A DNA stretch of 64,000 nt from an uncultured Prevotella sp. (GCA_900543975.1 UQTI01000001.1:1-64000); one strand, 5' to 3'. Positions 1-9,631 are shown, counted from the stretch's first letter. A program made the numbers and translations. The notes: a model not told the origin generated them from the letters alone.

Positions 1-150
1 AATTTGTTAATTTTTTAGACTATAAAGATACGAAAAATATCTAATATAAGCAAGTTTAATACATTAATAATCAATGTCTTACAATTGGAAATGTTGCAGT
101 TTTTATCCGAATAATTTTGATGCGTCTGCCCTGATCCCGACCGAAAGACA

Positions 151-193
151 TGTGTACCCCGACCGAGGTACACACGTATCTCGGTCGGGGTAC
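151..193. repeat. overlapping alternative inverted repeats
   Basis: Two dyads overlap. GTACCCCGACCGAG at 154-167 pairs perfectly with 180-193, and TGTGTACC at 151-158 pairs with GGTACACA at 167-174; they share bases so only one can form. The site lies 58 bp beyond the stop of the minus-strand gene at 251. No T-run follows on either strand, so a simple intrinsic terminator is not obvious. Bases 1-150 show no gene, only a lone TAATTTTG at 112-119. Confidence 0.6.
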
Positions 194-250
194 GATGACT
201 TAAATATGTGAAAAGAGGTTCGTTGTCGTGTGTTTTTTGTCTTCCTTTAT

Positions 251-1597
251 CTATGCAGCGTTGCCGTTTTCAGCCTCCAGCAGCTCGGTGAACTCGCGGT
301 GGAAGGTAGAGAAGAAATGTTGTATCTCGCGGCGGGCATCCTCGTCGAGCTCCCAGATGTTCTCCGTTCCTGCGCGGTGAGCGATGATGTGGCGGGCGCA
401 GCGTGCAATCTTGCGCTTGTTGTTGCGTGCCTGTAGCTGGTCACCCTGAATGGGCTTCTGCATGATGTAAGAGAAGGCGGCGAGACGTTTCATAAACTGC
501 TCATAGCGGTTGAAGAGCAGCGCCTGACGCATCATCTTCTCCGGATCGGCATCGAGACCCTCCATGTCGAGCAGCCCCTCCATGTGCTCGTGGCTCCAGT
601 CGGCCTCGTCGAGCCAGAACCACTGGAACGCCATCTTCTGCTCCAGGCTCATGAGCGTCTGTGCCAGCGCGTCCTCATCCACGTTGTCGGTGGCGGTATA
701 TTTCTCAAAGGCGAAGCGTGCCAGTGCCACAGCGTTACACTCGAGCTCGTTGGCTTCTTCCACCTCCTCGCCCGTGAGCGTCACGCGCCAACGGCTGTTC
801 TTGTTCTTTATGAGGAGCGAGTGGGCACCCATCATGAGCTGTGAGAGCTTGCCACGGTCAGGAATCTGTGACACCTCAGTAAGGCGGTCGCGCATGTCGC
901 GCACAGCCATGGTGCCGTCGTCGCGCAGCACACACAGATACTTCAGCTTGTCGTCGTCGAGCGACAAGGCAAAGCGGTCGTTGCCGTCGTTGCCCACGAA
1001 GGTGTAGCTGTAGAGGTCTAAGGTGTCGGGTGTGATGCTGATGTCGCCAGACACCGCGTTCTCGTCGGCGTCAATCAGCGAGAAGCCGACGTATGGCAAG
1101 ACGAGGCGAAGGCTGAACGGTTCGCCCTCGTCGGGTATGAGGTTACACAACAGGCCGTCGTCGCCAAAGTCGGCCTTCTTCAGCACAAAGCCCTCGTCGG
1201 TGAGCTCGCCCTTGTCGATCTTCACCTCGCCGTCGGGCCAGTAGATGTCGAACACAATGACGTTGTCGTCTTCGCGCACCACGCTGATGAAGCTCGACGG
1301 TTCCATGCCGAGGTTCACCATGCTTACAGGCTCCACCTCTTCGTTGCCGTCGCCGAGCACCTCTGCCATGATGTTGCCGAGCATGGGGTCGTCTTCCCAC
1401 TCGTCGTCAGAGGCTTCTTGTGCCTTGAAGACCACGAATGTCAGGCGTGCGGGTTTGCGCTCGCCGTCCTCACGGCACAGGTAGAAACTTGTCTCTTTGG
1501 GTACAAAAACTGGGGTTGAGAGATATGGGCTGATGCAGAGAGAAGAATATTCTACCTCTGTCCAAGCAGCAGCTGTGTGTGATGGTTTGTTTGCCAT
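251..1597 (-). CDS. acidic hypothetical protein, 448 aa
   Basis: I do not recognise the family. The protein has no signal peptide or membrane segment and is strongly acidic, especially in residues 60-230 (many DD/DE pairs, for example SDDEWEDDP near residue 65), so a cytoplasmic role is likely. Its last 70 residues are richer in Arg/Lys (RNNKRKIARCARHIIAHR). The ATG at 1597 is preceded by a textbook Bacteroidetes promoter on the minus strand: TTTG at 1723-1726, 20 bp, then TAACTTTG at 1695-1702, giving a leader of about 95 nt. It is transcribed alone, divergently from the DUF4250 gene. Coding is supported by length, promoter and codon pattern; function is unknown. Confidence 0.8.
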   Translation of the reverse strand: MANKPSHTAAAWTEVEYSSLCISPYLSTPVFVPKETSFYLCREDGERKPARLTFVVFKAQEASDDEWEDDPMLGNIMAEVLGDGNEEVEPVSMVNLGMEPSSFISVVREDDNVIVFDIYWPDGEVKIDKGELTDEGFVLKKADFGDDGLLCNLIPDEGEPFSLRLVLPYVGFSLIDADENAVSGDISITPDTLDLYSYTFVGNDGNDRFALSLDDDKLKYLCVLRDDGTMAVRDMRDRLTEVSQIPDRGKLSQLMMGAHSLLIKNKNSRWRVTLTGEEVEEANELECNAVALARFAFEKYTATDNVDEDALAQTLMSLEQKMAFQWFWLDEADWSHEHMEGLLDMEGLDADPEKMMRQALLFNRYEQFMKRLAAFSYIMQKPIQGDQLQARNNKRKIARCARHIIAHRAGTENIWELDEDARREIQHFFSTFHREFTELLEAENGNAA

Positions 1598-1694
1598 GAT
1601 TTATTGTCTATTCAAATGTTTTGTTATTCAAATAATGTTATCCTCGTTCTTTATGAAAACCCATTTTTTATTGTTGAAATGAGAAAAAGTGGTG

Positions 1695-1726
1695 CAAAGT
1701 TACTACAAAATTAAGAGAAGAGCAAA
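1695..1726 (-). promoter_or_regulatory. promoter of the 448-aa hypothetical gene
   Basis: On the minus strand TTTG (1723-1726), a 20-bp spacer and TAACTTTG (1695-1702) match the Bacteroidetes vegetative promoter. A TAATTTTG box for the opposite direction sits at 1735-1742, so this is a divergent promoter region. Confidence 0.7.
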
Positions 1727-1742
1727 ATTTTTACTAATTTTG

Positions 1743-1933
1743 CAGCGCAAAAAAAGGTTCTTCTGTTAAATGCGTGGATATGCGCCCGAAGGGACATAAG
1801 CTCATAGCCCAGGGCATCGCCCAGGGTGGCCATTGGGTTTAACGGAAGAACCCCAAGAAAGAACCCTTTATAACAAAACGGCTCTTCAAGATAAAACAGG
1901 ACAAAAAGATAACAGGATAAAAATTTTAAATAT
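1743..1933 (+). promoter_or_regulatory. structured 5' leader of the DUF4250 gene
   Basis: A TAATTTTG box at 1735-1742 predicts transcription from about 1746, leaving nearly 190 nt before the ATG. Bases 1756-1770 (GGTTCTTCTGTTAAA) pair with 1838-1852 (TTTAACGGAAGAACC) over 15 positions with one T-G wobble. Inside lie two copies of GCCCAGGG (1807-1824) that can pair with flanking sequence. From memory, similar intergenic segments recur in Bacteroidales genomes, where their antisense frame yields spurious peptides containing TLGDALGY; this copy reads the same way. It may be a cis-acting RNA or an interspersed structured repeat. Confidence 0.5.
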
Positions 1934-2113
1934 ATGGAACATTTGCCAAACGACCCAATGATGCTGTTCTCGGCTGTGAACATGCTTCTTCGTGACGAAT
2001 ACAGCTCTCTCGACGTTTTGTGTGACGACATGAACGTCAACCGTAAGGACATCGAAAACAAGCTTGCTGCTGCAGGTTTCGAATATAATGAGAAGCAAAA
2101 CAAGTTTTGGTAA
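1934..2113 (+). CDS. DUF4250 family small protein, 59 aa
   Basis: A short gene starting MEHLPNDPMMLFSAVN and ending NEKQNKFW. The pattern LPNDPxMLxSxVNxxLRDxYxSLxxLCxDxxV, followed by a helix ending GFEYNEKxNxF, matches what I know of the DUF4250 family, small soluble proteins of Firmicutes and Bacteroidetes with no established function. The C-terminal half resembles a compact helix-turn-helix (SLDVLCDDMNVNRKDIENKLAAAGF), so nucleic-acid binding is conceivable but unproven. It is a single-gene unit behind an unusually long structured leader. Confidence 0.85.
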   Translation: MEHLPNDPMMLFSAVNMLLRDEYSSLDVLCDDMNVNRKDIENKLAAAGFEYNEKQNKFW

Positions 2114-2140
2114 CTTTTTTTGCAAAGATTGATATTTACA

Positions 2141-2332
2141 TTGCGCTTCGCGCTCGTTGCTTTTTAAACATTAATTTCCATTAATTGAACATTAATGATC
2201 ATTAATATTTCACGCTACGCGCGTGTAAATTTAAAATTAATGTAACATCAATTTTTCCGCGCTACGCGCGTATTGATGATAATTAATGGGTCATTAATGA
2301 CAATTAATGTTTATAAAATGCGCGAAGCGCAA
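2141..2332. repeat. composite palindromic ATTAAT element, copy 1
   Basis: Outer arms TTGCGCTTCGCGC (2141-2153) and GCGCGAAGCGCAA (2320-2332) are perfect inverses. Between them are ATTAAT-rich stretches that are inverted copies of each other and two GC palindromes (cacgctacgcgcgtg at 2211-2225, cgcgctacgcgcg near 2258-2270). A related copy is at 41471-41604. It lies between two convergent gene ends and shows no open frame. Confidence 0.75.
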
Positions 2333-2403
2333 AAACATTGTTTTTTATAAGTACAGTTAGCTGTTATTTAAGCTTGTAACTATCTAAAGGTGCTATGAAA
2401 AAC

Positions 2404-2440
2404 AAAAAAAATCGCCCTCAAACAAGAGCGATTTTTTTTA
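2404..2440. terminator. bidirectional terminator
   Basis: An ATCGCCCTC/GAGCGAT hairpin flanked by an A-run on the left and eight T on the right. It sits between the end of DUF4250 (+) and the end of the minus-strand secreted protein at 2511, and can serve both. Confidence 0.75.
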
Positions 2441-2510
2441 TTCTCTAAAGGTTGAATTTCCTTTTCTTGCGTGCTTAGATTAGCCGCCTGCCTAAGCAGG
2501 CACTTGTTTT

Positions 2511-5500
2511 CTATTTCTTGACAACCTTCACAGCACCCTTCTTTGTCTTAAAGATGAACACACCGCGTTGTGAAGCCTTGTTCACGGCGCGGCCGCTGAG
2601 GTCGTAGACCTGTGTCGGCGTGGTGTCAATGTTGTTGTCGGCATCGATGTTGCTGATGCCCGTCAGCTTGCCAGCAGCGTTTGACGGAGACGACTCGCCG
2701 CGCGAGTAGACGGCTGTCACCGTGTAGGTGTGCTCCTCGGCTGTGGCGCTGGCATCGTTGTAAGAGGTCGTGGCGGCATCGGTCGTGGTGAGCAGCTTGC
2801 CGTCGCGATAGATGTTGTAACCCTTCAGGGTGCCGTCGCCTGTGGCGTAGGCAATGTCGTCGACGCCCATCATGAACTCGTCGCTCGAACTGTAGCGCAC
2901 GGCAAAATATTTGGTGCCTTCGGGCAGGACGTAGGCGTATTGCTTCCAACTGTCTTTCACGGTGCCTGTGACATCGCTCTTGAGAACGGTGAAATCGTCG
3001 GTGTCGTCGGTGCGGCTTGACACGAGGATGTCAAAGTTTTCCTGCATCTGTGACGGACTCATGGCCCACAGCGAGACGGTCTGCTGCTCACCTGTGAGCA
3101 GGGGAGAGATGAGCCAGTCGTCGTTGCTCGTTGCTGTTGTGGCAATGTCCACGGCACAGGCGGCTATGACATACTGCTTGCCGCCATGAGGGGTGAACTG
3201 TCCGTCGGCATAATATTCCTCAAGGTTTGGAGTGGTGAGCGTCGGGTCAAAGACCATCCACGCAAACGCCTCCTCTTGCACGTTTCCGGGATAGGTGGCC
3301 ACGGTGTGAAGGTCGCCGTCGTGGAGCGGTATGCCCTGTGTCCAGCTCTGGTCGCCGTCTATCAGCTGCCAGGGACCGATGTTGTCTGTCCTTGTGTCGA
3401 AGGGAGCATAGGTCTCAAAGCCTTCAACCACGTTCTCGCTCTTGCTGTCGGGAGCGGTCCAAAGGAGCTGCGCTCCCTGTGTGGTGTTCTGTGCCTTCAG
3501 GTCGGTGGGGCGGGCGAGCACAGGCTCCGTGAGACTGACGGTCACGGGTGCCGACACGTTGTTGGCTGGGTTCTCGTCGCCTTCAATCACCACCTTGGCT
3601 GTGAGCGTAACCTGCTTCTTGTCTGTCGGTGCCTTATATGATATTGTTGCTTTGCGCGACTTCATCGACTTGAGCATGGGCTGCTCCACGCTCTCCACCA
3701 CCTCGCCGTCTTCCAACAGCTCAACGGTGTAACGCGACACCTTCTGCTTTCCGAGGTTAGACACGTTCACGTTGACGTTGGTCTTCTCGCCACCCGTCAT
3801 CTCGCTCACGGTGGTGAGCTTTGCCGAGAGGTCGAGGTTGTGGTCGCCATCGTTGATCAACACATTGTCTATATATACGTCGCGGTTGGGCGATGAAGTG
3901 GCGCGGAACTTCACGAACACATATTTCTCGTCCTTGAACTGTGAGAGGTCAAGGGTCACGTTGGTGTAAACGCCAGGTGCCACGGTCTGGTCTACCAAGT
4001 AGGTCGCAAGCACCTGGTCTTTCTTGCCGGCAGGCTGCACCACCGCTTGCACGAAGGCAGGCATTGGTGAGAGAGAGAACGCATAAGCAAACTTGAGCGT
4101 GGGCTGTGTGGTGCCTTTCAGCGATATCTTGCCTGTGCACAGGTCAACGGTCTCGTTGTCGTCAAGCGGCGAGAAAACGGCAAAGGCATAGTCGTCGTCG
4201 GAGCCCGGCAAGGCACCGATCTCGTTGCGGTCAAAACTTGCAAACTTAAACTCAGACAACTCGTAGTCGCCTGCTGTGGTGCGCCACCAGAACTTCTCCG
4301 TGCGTCCGTAAGCAAAGCTCTCGGCAAACGGCAGCTCGTAGGGCGTGCCTGTGATGACCTCTGGCAGCATGAGCTTGGATCCCTCGCCGGCAACACTGAC
4401 GGCAGCCACGCGGAAGTCGGTCTCGTCTTGCTCGCCCTCAAACGTGTTGTCAATGTCATAGGAGGTGGCGCTCACGTTACGCGCCACGAGCTTGTTGTTG
4501 CCATAGCCCTGGTTTATGTAGATGTTATATTTCAGAGCCTCGGGGTTTATGTAATAGCCGTTGGCACCCTTGGCCGGCGCTGTCCACGACAGACGGATCT
4601 TGTCGCCCATGTCGGTGGTCTCGCCTCCCGTCGGGGCTGTGGGCACGTCCTCGCCAATATAGACCTTGCGTTCTGTGCGCACGCCGTCGCCCGATGCGTT
4701 CACGGCAAACAGCGTGTAGGTGTGGAAACCGTTCGCCATCTCTGTGTCGGCATCGACATAGCTGAGTGCCTGTCCTGTCTGCGGGGCGTCGAAGGTCTTT
4801 ATGAGCTTGCCGTCGCGCAGCAGACACACTTTCGTGAGCGAGGCAAGGGCGTTGTCTTCAAGGTTGTGTGTGGGGGTGGTGAAGCTTATCGTTGCCTCCT
4901 TTGCTCCCTTGTCGGCGGCGGCCACCGTGAAGGTCTTCACGCTGTCCGGGGCCTGAAGAACGGGACCTTTTATTATAAAGATGTCGTCGAGACCCGTCGG
5001 GAAGCAGCCAAAGCTGCTTCGGTCGTTGAACGCGAAGCGATATTTGCCTGCCGTGCGGTTGCGCACATAAGCCTTGTTTTCAGTAAACGTGCTTGTGCGC
5101 TTTATGGTGGGATCGCTAACGATCGATTTGTATGCGCTGTAGTCGTTGTCCTGACACATGAGCACGTCAACCACGTTCTTATGGCCTTTTTCCACCCACT
5201 CGTCGTCATACTGTGCTCCGTAGCTGAACGTCTTGTAAGCCACGGTGTACAGGCGGTTGGCTTCAAGCTCCACCTCGGGCGTTATGAGCCAGTCGTTGGC
5301 GTCGATGCCAACGTTGCTGTTGATGTCGACGTTGTTGCTGATGACGTTATAGGCATAATAGTTGCCGCCATTGACCTCTTCGTTCCATGTGCCTTTGCCC
5401 CCGTCCATGTTCTCCACCGTCATGGTGTTGATGCTTCCTCGCGGGTCGAAGGTCTGTTTGTAGATGGTGTCGGTCTTCTCTGCCTGTTGCGCCTGTATGG

Positions 5501-5558
5501 CTAAAGGCGATGTTGCGGCGATGAGGCCGAACGCCAGCTGCTTGTAGAAATTTCTCAT
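2511..5558 (-). CDS. secreted multidomain protein with T9SS-like tail, 1015 aa
   Basis: A signal peptide (MRNFYKQLAFGLIAATSPLAIQAQ) is followed by a choice-of-anchor J-like jelly-roll domain (DWLITPEVELE near residue 87), fibronectin III-like segments (starting near residues 305 and 680), a CARDB-like domain near 580-670, and further jelly-roll domains with the signature DDWLISPLL near 800. The C-terminus, from about residue 975, is a type A-like sorting tail ending VFIFKTKKGAVKVVKK. This architecture is typical of large Prevotella surface or secreted proteins, often adhesins or protease-associated, but no catalytic domain is visible. It is transcribed alone and divergently from the similar 6038-9517 gene; a TAATTTTG box lies at 5605-5612 on the minus strand. 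Confidence 0.85.
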   Translation of the reverse strand: MRNFYKQLAFGLIAATSPLAIQAQQAEKTDTIYKQTFDPRGSINTMTVENMDGGKGTWNEEVNGGNYYAYNVISNNVDINSNVGIDANDWLITPEVELEANRLYTVAYKTFSYGAQYDDEWVEKGHKNVVDVLMCQDNDYSAYKSIVSDPTIKRTSTFTENKAYVRNRTAGKYRFAFNDRSSFGCFPTGLDDIFIIKGPVLQAPDSVKTFTVAAADKGAKEATISFTTPTHNLEDNALASLTKVCLLRDGKLIKTFDAPQTGQALSYVDADTEMANGFHTYTLFAVNASGDGVRTERKVYIGEDVPTAPTGGETTDMGDKIRLSWTAPAKGANGYYINPEALKYNIYINQGYGNNKLVARNVSATSYDIDNTFEGEQDETDFRVAAVSVAGEGSKLMLPEVITGTPYELPFAESFAYGRTEKFWWRTTAGDYELSEFKFASFDRNEIGALPGSDDDYAFAVFSPLDDNETVDLCTGKISLKGTTQPTLKFAYAFSLSPMPAFVQAVVQPAGKKDQVLATYLVDQTVAPGVYTNVTLDLSQFKDEKYVFVKFRATSSPNRDVYIDNVLINDGDHNLDLSAKLTTVSEMTGGEKTNVNVNVSNLGKQKVSRYTVELLEDGEVVESVEQPMLKSMKSRKATISYKAPTDKKQVTLTAKVVIEGDENPANNVSAPVTVSLTEPVLARPTDLKAQNTTQGAQLLWTAPDSKSENVVEGFETYAPFDTRTDNIGPWQLIDGDQSWTQGIPLHDGDLHTVATYPGNVQEEAFAWMVFDPTLTTPNLEEYYADGQFTPHGGKQYVIAACAVDIATTATSNDDWLISPLLTGEQQTVSLWAMSPSQMQENFDILVSSRTDDTDDFTVLKSDVTGTVKDSWKQYAYVLPEGTKYFAVRYSSSDEFMMGVDDIAYATGDGTLKGYNIYRDGKLLTTTDAATTSYNDASATAEEHTYTVTAVYSRGESSPSNAAGKLTGISNIDADNNIDTTPTQVYDLSGRAVNKASQRGVFIFKTKKGAVKVVKK

Positions 5559-6037
5559 AAGCTTGTTTCCTTTTTTACATGTTTTTTTAAGCTTTTCGTT
5601 TTTGCAAAATTAATAAACATTTTGAAAACCGTATGCTTTTGGCCGCTTTTTCTTTCATTTGATAAGTAAAAAGGTTGTCTTAATAGCTTTTTGTGACAAG
5701 AAAAAACGGGATGCGACACGAAATGAGACAATAAATAGCGGAAAAATCACACCAATCAAATTATTTTTATGGCAAAGTGAAACTTTTTTGCATATTTTCC
5801 TTTCTTTTTAGAATAATTTTTATAATTTTGCCGACATAAACATTTACTTGCCGTCTGCCTGAAAGGGTGGCAACGCTTTTTTAAAGCATAATGAAGAAGA
5901 ATTGTCTCCTCTTGAAGAATTTGTTTTCTGCATCATGAAGAAACTCTTTTCTTTATATAACGAAGAAGCTCAGTTTACGACAATACACTAAAAAACAAAA
6001 CATAAATCAAAAACAAACGTCTAATTAAAAGAGAAGT
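5559..6037. promoter_or_regulatory. divergent promoter region of the two large secreted proteins
   Basis: Minus-strand TAATTTTG at 5605-5612 lies 46 bp before the 5558 start. Plus-strand TAATTTTG at 5823-5830 predicts a leader of about 200 nt for the 6038 gene. The sequence between is AT-rich; no clear -33 TTTG at the usual spacing and no open frame are seen. Confidence 0.5.
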
Positions 6038-9000
6038 ATGCTTATGAAAAAAATCAACTTCATCTTAAGTTTGCTCTTACTCTGGATTGTAGGAGCTACT
6101 AATGCTGGCGCGGTGATAACGAACAACTACAAGGAGGTGTTCAACACGCCGATAGACACCAGCGACCCCGAATTTATCCCTGCCTTGGGATGGGGCCACT
6201 ACACTGAAGGCTTCGAGAAGAACGAAGCCGGTGCTCTCTTTCATCCTGCTTACAAGTGGTATGACAAGGGCTTTACGATTGATGGCGTAGACTACAGCTA
6301 CATCAATGTGCCTTCACAGCAAGGAAAAGATGCTTATGGCGCTTCTCAGTATGACCGTGACATGCTGATCACGCCTGTCATCTACGGCAAGTCTTCATTC
6401 TACGCCAAAAGTAATTACAACTGCTTCTTGCGTATTTACAAGATGAAAGAAAAAGACGGCAAGTGGGTGCCTGATGGAGAGCCTATTGCTGACTTCACAG
6501 GTCAGTTGGACAGATGGAACATCAAGAAATTTAATCTTCCTGAGGTTGACGGCGAACGTTTGGGTATCTATGCAAATATGGTGCAGTTTAGCGTTTTTGA
6601 GGCTGAGCAGGTTGACATTCCTGAAACAAAGCAGCTCTTGCTCTTTGGCATTAGCTCTCTGGACAAGTATGCAAATGCCGACAATGACGGCAACTACACC
6701 ATCAGCGTTACAGCTTCAATAAAGAACACGGGTAACGTGGACCTTACTACCGACGAGCCCAACTATAGCGTGAGCATTGTTGACAGCAAGAACCAGGCCA
6801 TTGTTACCAAGCCCATTGGCAAAGCTCTTGCTGCCGGCGAGTCGACAGATATTGAACTGTCATACACCCGCAAATATGCCGACTATAAAGACACTGAGAC
6901 CATCAGCTTGGTGGAGAACGTGGGCAAGAAGTCTTATGTCGTAGGCACATACATCCCGGTATCTAACGAACCTAAGTTCCAACTCTACGAGAAGGGCGAG
7001 GAAACAGAAGTGGCTGCCGATGCCTCTTACAACTTTGGCAAGACACGCAACGACGTGTACAAGAAATTCACCATCACCAACGATGGCGGTGGCGCTCTCA
7101 ACATCACAAGCATTGACCTGCCCGAGGGCTTCTCAACATCGTTCGCTGCTGCAAGCGTGGCTGTAGAGCCTCACACATCAAAAGATTTCTCTATCATCCT
7201 TAAGGGTGATGCTGTTGGCGTTCATGAAGGAACCGTCAAGCTTAACGCTGGCGACCTGACAAAAGAGATTAAGGTGAAGGGCGAGACAGCTCCCGAGACC
7301 ACATGGACCGCTACCTTCGAGGACAAGAAGCTGCCTGTGGGTTCAAGAACAGAAACTTCTGGCTATTATGGCTATTGGAATTATGATTCTTATTATAAAG
7401 CCTACTCTAAGTGGGTTACTGATAACGATCAGGTCACTCTTAACGTTAACACATCAGAGGAGCTTAAGTTTATCACTCCTCGCTTGAAGTTTGCTGAGGG
7501 TGAGACCTTCGAATTTGATGCCGCAAGAAGCCCCAGCGCTTCTGATTATTATCCCCAGACCACTGGCCTCACCGTTTACTATTCGGCTGACGGCGACAGC
7601 GATTGGAAGGTTGCACGCACCATTGACATCTCAGAACTTCCCACTGAGAAGAACATGAAATATAAGTCGGCACGTTTCGTTATTGACAATATTCCTGCCG
7701 GTTCTTGGTACATCGGTATTGGAGCCGCTAAGGGTGAGATCGACAACCTCGTAGGTGGAACGCTCGATCCCGATGCTCACGCATGGGCACTCGCTTCTTA
7801 CATATTCCCTGCAAAGGCTGAGGTGAACAATGTTTACACAGCTTCTGTGAAGGTTACAAACGTTAACCCTGTGGCAGAGAAGGCTGACACCTATAAGGCA
7901 AAGCTCTATGTTGACGACGAGCTGGTAAGCACAGCCAATGGCGTGGATATCGCTCCTGGTGAGAATGGTATGATTGAAGTTTCGTTCACTCCTCATGCCA
8001 CAGGCGACATTAAGGCAAAGATTGTTGTTGAAGCAACAGACATCGATTATTCGCTGGCCACAGATGAGGCTACTGTCACAGTCAATAAAGAGTCGGCTCT
8101 TTCACATACCCAGGCAGGTAAATTTGAAAATGAAGGCAACCACTCTCCGTTCTATACATATAATGAGAAGAACGAGTCGGAGGTGCTCTATCCTGCAAGC
8201 AAACTTACTGGTTTGAAGAAGGGCGACAAGATTACCAAGCTTGTGTTCCGTGCAAAAACAAGCTATTCACTGAAGGGAAATAAAGTGTTGGTTTGGATAG
8301 AGAACACAGAAGATGAGACCCTCGCTACACCGTTTGAGCCTCGTAACACAGAGGAGATGACCAAGGTGTTTGACGGTTTGACCGATTTTGATTCGTGCGA
8401 TGGCAGTGGCAAAGATTTCGGCGATTATGTTATAATCGATTTCGATGCTCCATTCGTATATGATGGCAAGGGCTTGCGTCTGCATCTCTCTCAGAGTCTT
8501 ACCCAAGGATATGGCGGGTCTTCTTACTTTGAGGTAGAGAACGACAAGACGCTTTGCTACAATCGCAACTGCATTCTTTCTTCAGACATCTCAAAATATT
8601 CTTACTATGCTTATGAGCTCCCTGTAGCCCATTTCTATGTGGCTCTCGATCCTAAGGTGGTTTCTTCAACAGTAACCGACAAGAGCGGCAACGCCATTGC
8701 CGGTGCAAAGGTTACGCTGAAGAGCGACAACGTTGAATATTATGCTGTGTCTGACGCAACAGGCAAATACACAACCAATGTGTTGAAGAGCTCTCTGGCT
8801 TATGGTAGCACCATCGAGGCCCAGGGTTACAAGAAGGTCGTTGCAGAAAGCGTTGACCTCGATGCTCCCGCTGCTGCAAAGATGGATCTTGACAAGGTTG
8901 TGCTTGCTGCCGACACCAAGGCGTTCTGCGTTGCTCCTATGGATGTTCCTGCCAGCGACCTGTCTCTCGTGAGCGCCAAGACAGCGTTCTATGAGCTTGC

Positions 9001-9517
9001 TTCTGTTGCCGACGGTAAGGCCAACTTCAACATCGCAACCCAGCTTGCAAAGAACAATGCGTACCTCGTTGTTGCCAAGGAGGACGGCATGAGCGTTTCG
9101 CTTGACATGTATGGCGACATCGACCTCGCAAACGAGAAGACAACAGCTGTGGGCGACGCAGATGTAGCAACCTATCTCTGCCGCCGTCAGCTCACAGCTG
9201 TGGATGGCAAGAAGACCTTCCGTGCTGCTGGCGACAAGTTTGTTGCTGTCAACTTCGACGAGACTGATCCTACAGCTCAGCTCGCTGCTCTCTACGCTGC
9301 TCCTTTCGAGGCTGTTATCAACGTTGCTTCTGATGCTGATGAGCTGGAGATTGTTCTCAACGACACACCTTCAGGCATCACCAATATCAACGCAGCCAAG
9401 GCCAACGCCGCAGGCAACGTCTACACCGTTGAAGGTGTTCAGGTAAGCAACAAGGGTACCAAAGCCCTGAAGCCCGGCCTCTACATCGTGAACGGCAAGA
9501 AGGTGGTAGTGAAGTAA
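6038..9517 (+). CDS. secreted multidomain protein with T9SS-like tail, 1159 aa
   Basis: The N-terminus MKKINFILSLLLLWIVGATNAGA is a signal peptide; the ATG at 6044 (second Met) is an equally good start. Visible parts are CARDB-like repeats (for example ASIKNTGNVDLTTDEPNYSV near residue 225 and ASVKVTNVNPVAEKADTYK near 600), a jelly-roll-like segment near 430-560, and a carboxypeptidase regulatory-like beta-sandwich (SSTVTDKSGNAIAGAKVTL near 875). The end, VYTVEGVQVSN to LYIVNGKKVVVK, is a T9SS type A-like sorting tail. No enzyme motif is apparent; a cell-surface structural or binding role is inferred. It is monocistronic, closed by the terminator at 9567-9612. Confidence 0.85.
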   Translation: MLMKKINFILSLLLLWIVGATNAGAVITNNYKEVFNTPIDTSDPEFIPALGWGHYTEGFEKNEAGALFHPAYKWYDKGFTIDGVDYSYINVPSQQGKDAYGASQYDRDMLITPVIYGKSSFYAKSNYNCFLRIYKMKEKDGKWVPDGEPIADFTGQLDRWNIKKFNLPEVDGERLGIYANMVQFSVFEAEQVDIPETKQLLLFGISSLDKYANADNDGNYTISVTASIKNTGNVDLTTDEPNYSVSIVDSKNQAIVTKPIGKALAAGESTDIELSYTRKYADYKDTETISLVENVGKKSYVVGTYIPVSNEPKFQLYEKGEETEVAADASYNFGKTRNDVYKKFTITNDGGGALNITSIDLPEGFSTSFAAASVAVEPHTSKDFSIILKGDAVGVHEGTVKLNAGDLTKEIKVKGETAPETTWTATFEDKKLPVGSRTETSGYYGYWNYDSYYKAYSKWVTDNDQVTLNVNTSEELKFITPRLKFAEGETFEFDAARSPSASDYYPQTTGLTVYYSADGDSDWKVARTIDISELPTEKNMKYKSARFVIDNIPAGSWYIGIGAAKGEIDNLVGGTLDPDAHAWALASYIFPAKAEVNNVYTASVKVTNVNPVAEKADTYKAKLYVDDELVSTANGVDIAPGENGMIEVSFTPHATGDIKAKIVVEATDIDYSLATDEATVTVNKESALSHTQAGKFENEGNHSPFYTYNEKNESEVLYPASKLTGLKKGDKITKLVFRAKTSYSLKGNKVLVWIENTEDETLATPFEPRNTEEMTKVFDGLTDFDSCDGSGKDFGDYVIIDFDAPFVYDGKGLRLHLSQSLTQGYGGSSYFEVENDKTLCYNRNCILSSDISKYSYYAYELPVAHFYVALDPKVVSSTVTDKSGNAIAGAKVTLKSDNVEYYAVSDATGKYTTNVLKSSLAYGSTIEAQGYKKVVAESVDLDAPAAAKMDLDKVVLAADTKAFCVAPMDVPASDLSLVSAKTAFYELASVADGKANFNIATQLAKNNAYLVVAKEDGMSVSLDMYGDIDLANEKTTAVGDADVATYLCRRQLTAVDGKKTFRAAGDKFVAVNFDETDPTAQLAALYAAPFEAVINVASDADELEIVLNDTPSGITNINAAKANAAGNVYTVEGVQVSNKGTKALKPGLYIVNGKKVVVK

Positions 9518-9566
9518 AGATGACGTGAAGATCTTAACAAAGAAAATTTGATTTAACCTTAACCAT

Positions 9567-9612
9567 AAAGCTCCTGGCATCTGGGTCTCTCCCTCTTGTC
9601 AGGAGCTTTTGT
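9567..9612 (+). terminator. terminator of the 1159-aa secreted protein gene
   Basis: AAAGCTCCTG (9567-9576) pairs perfectly with CAGGAGCTTT (9600-9609) across a 23-nt loop, followed by a T-rich tail. Confidence 0.8.
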
Positions 9613-9631
9613 TTTGGCTTGTTTTTCCTCT

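Noticed and set aside
4428..5504. 358-codon plus-strand frame opposite the 1015-aa secreted protein
   Set aside because: Antisense frame of a clearly coding gene; no motif, and the minus-strand protein has signal peptide, domains and sorting tail.
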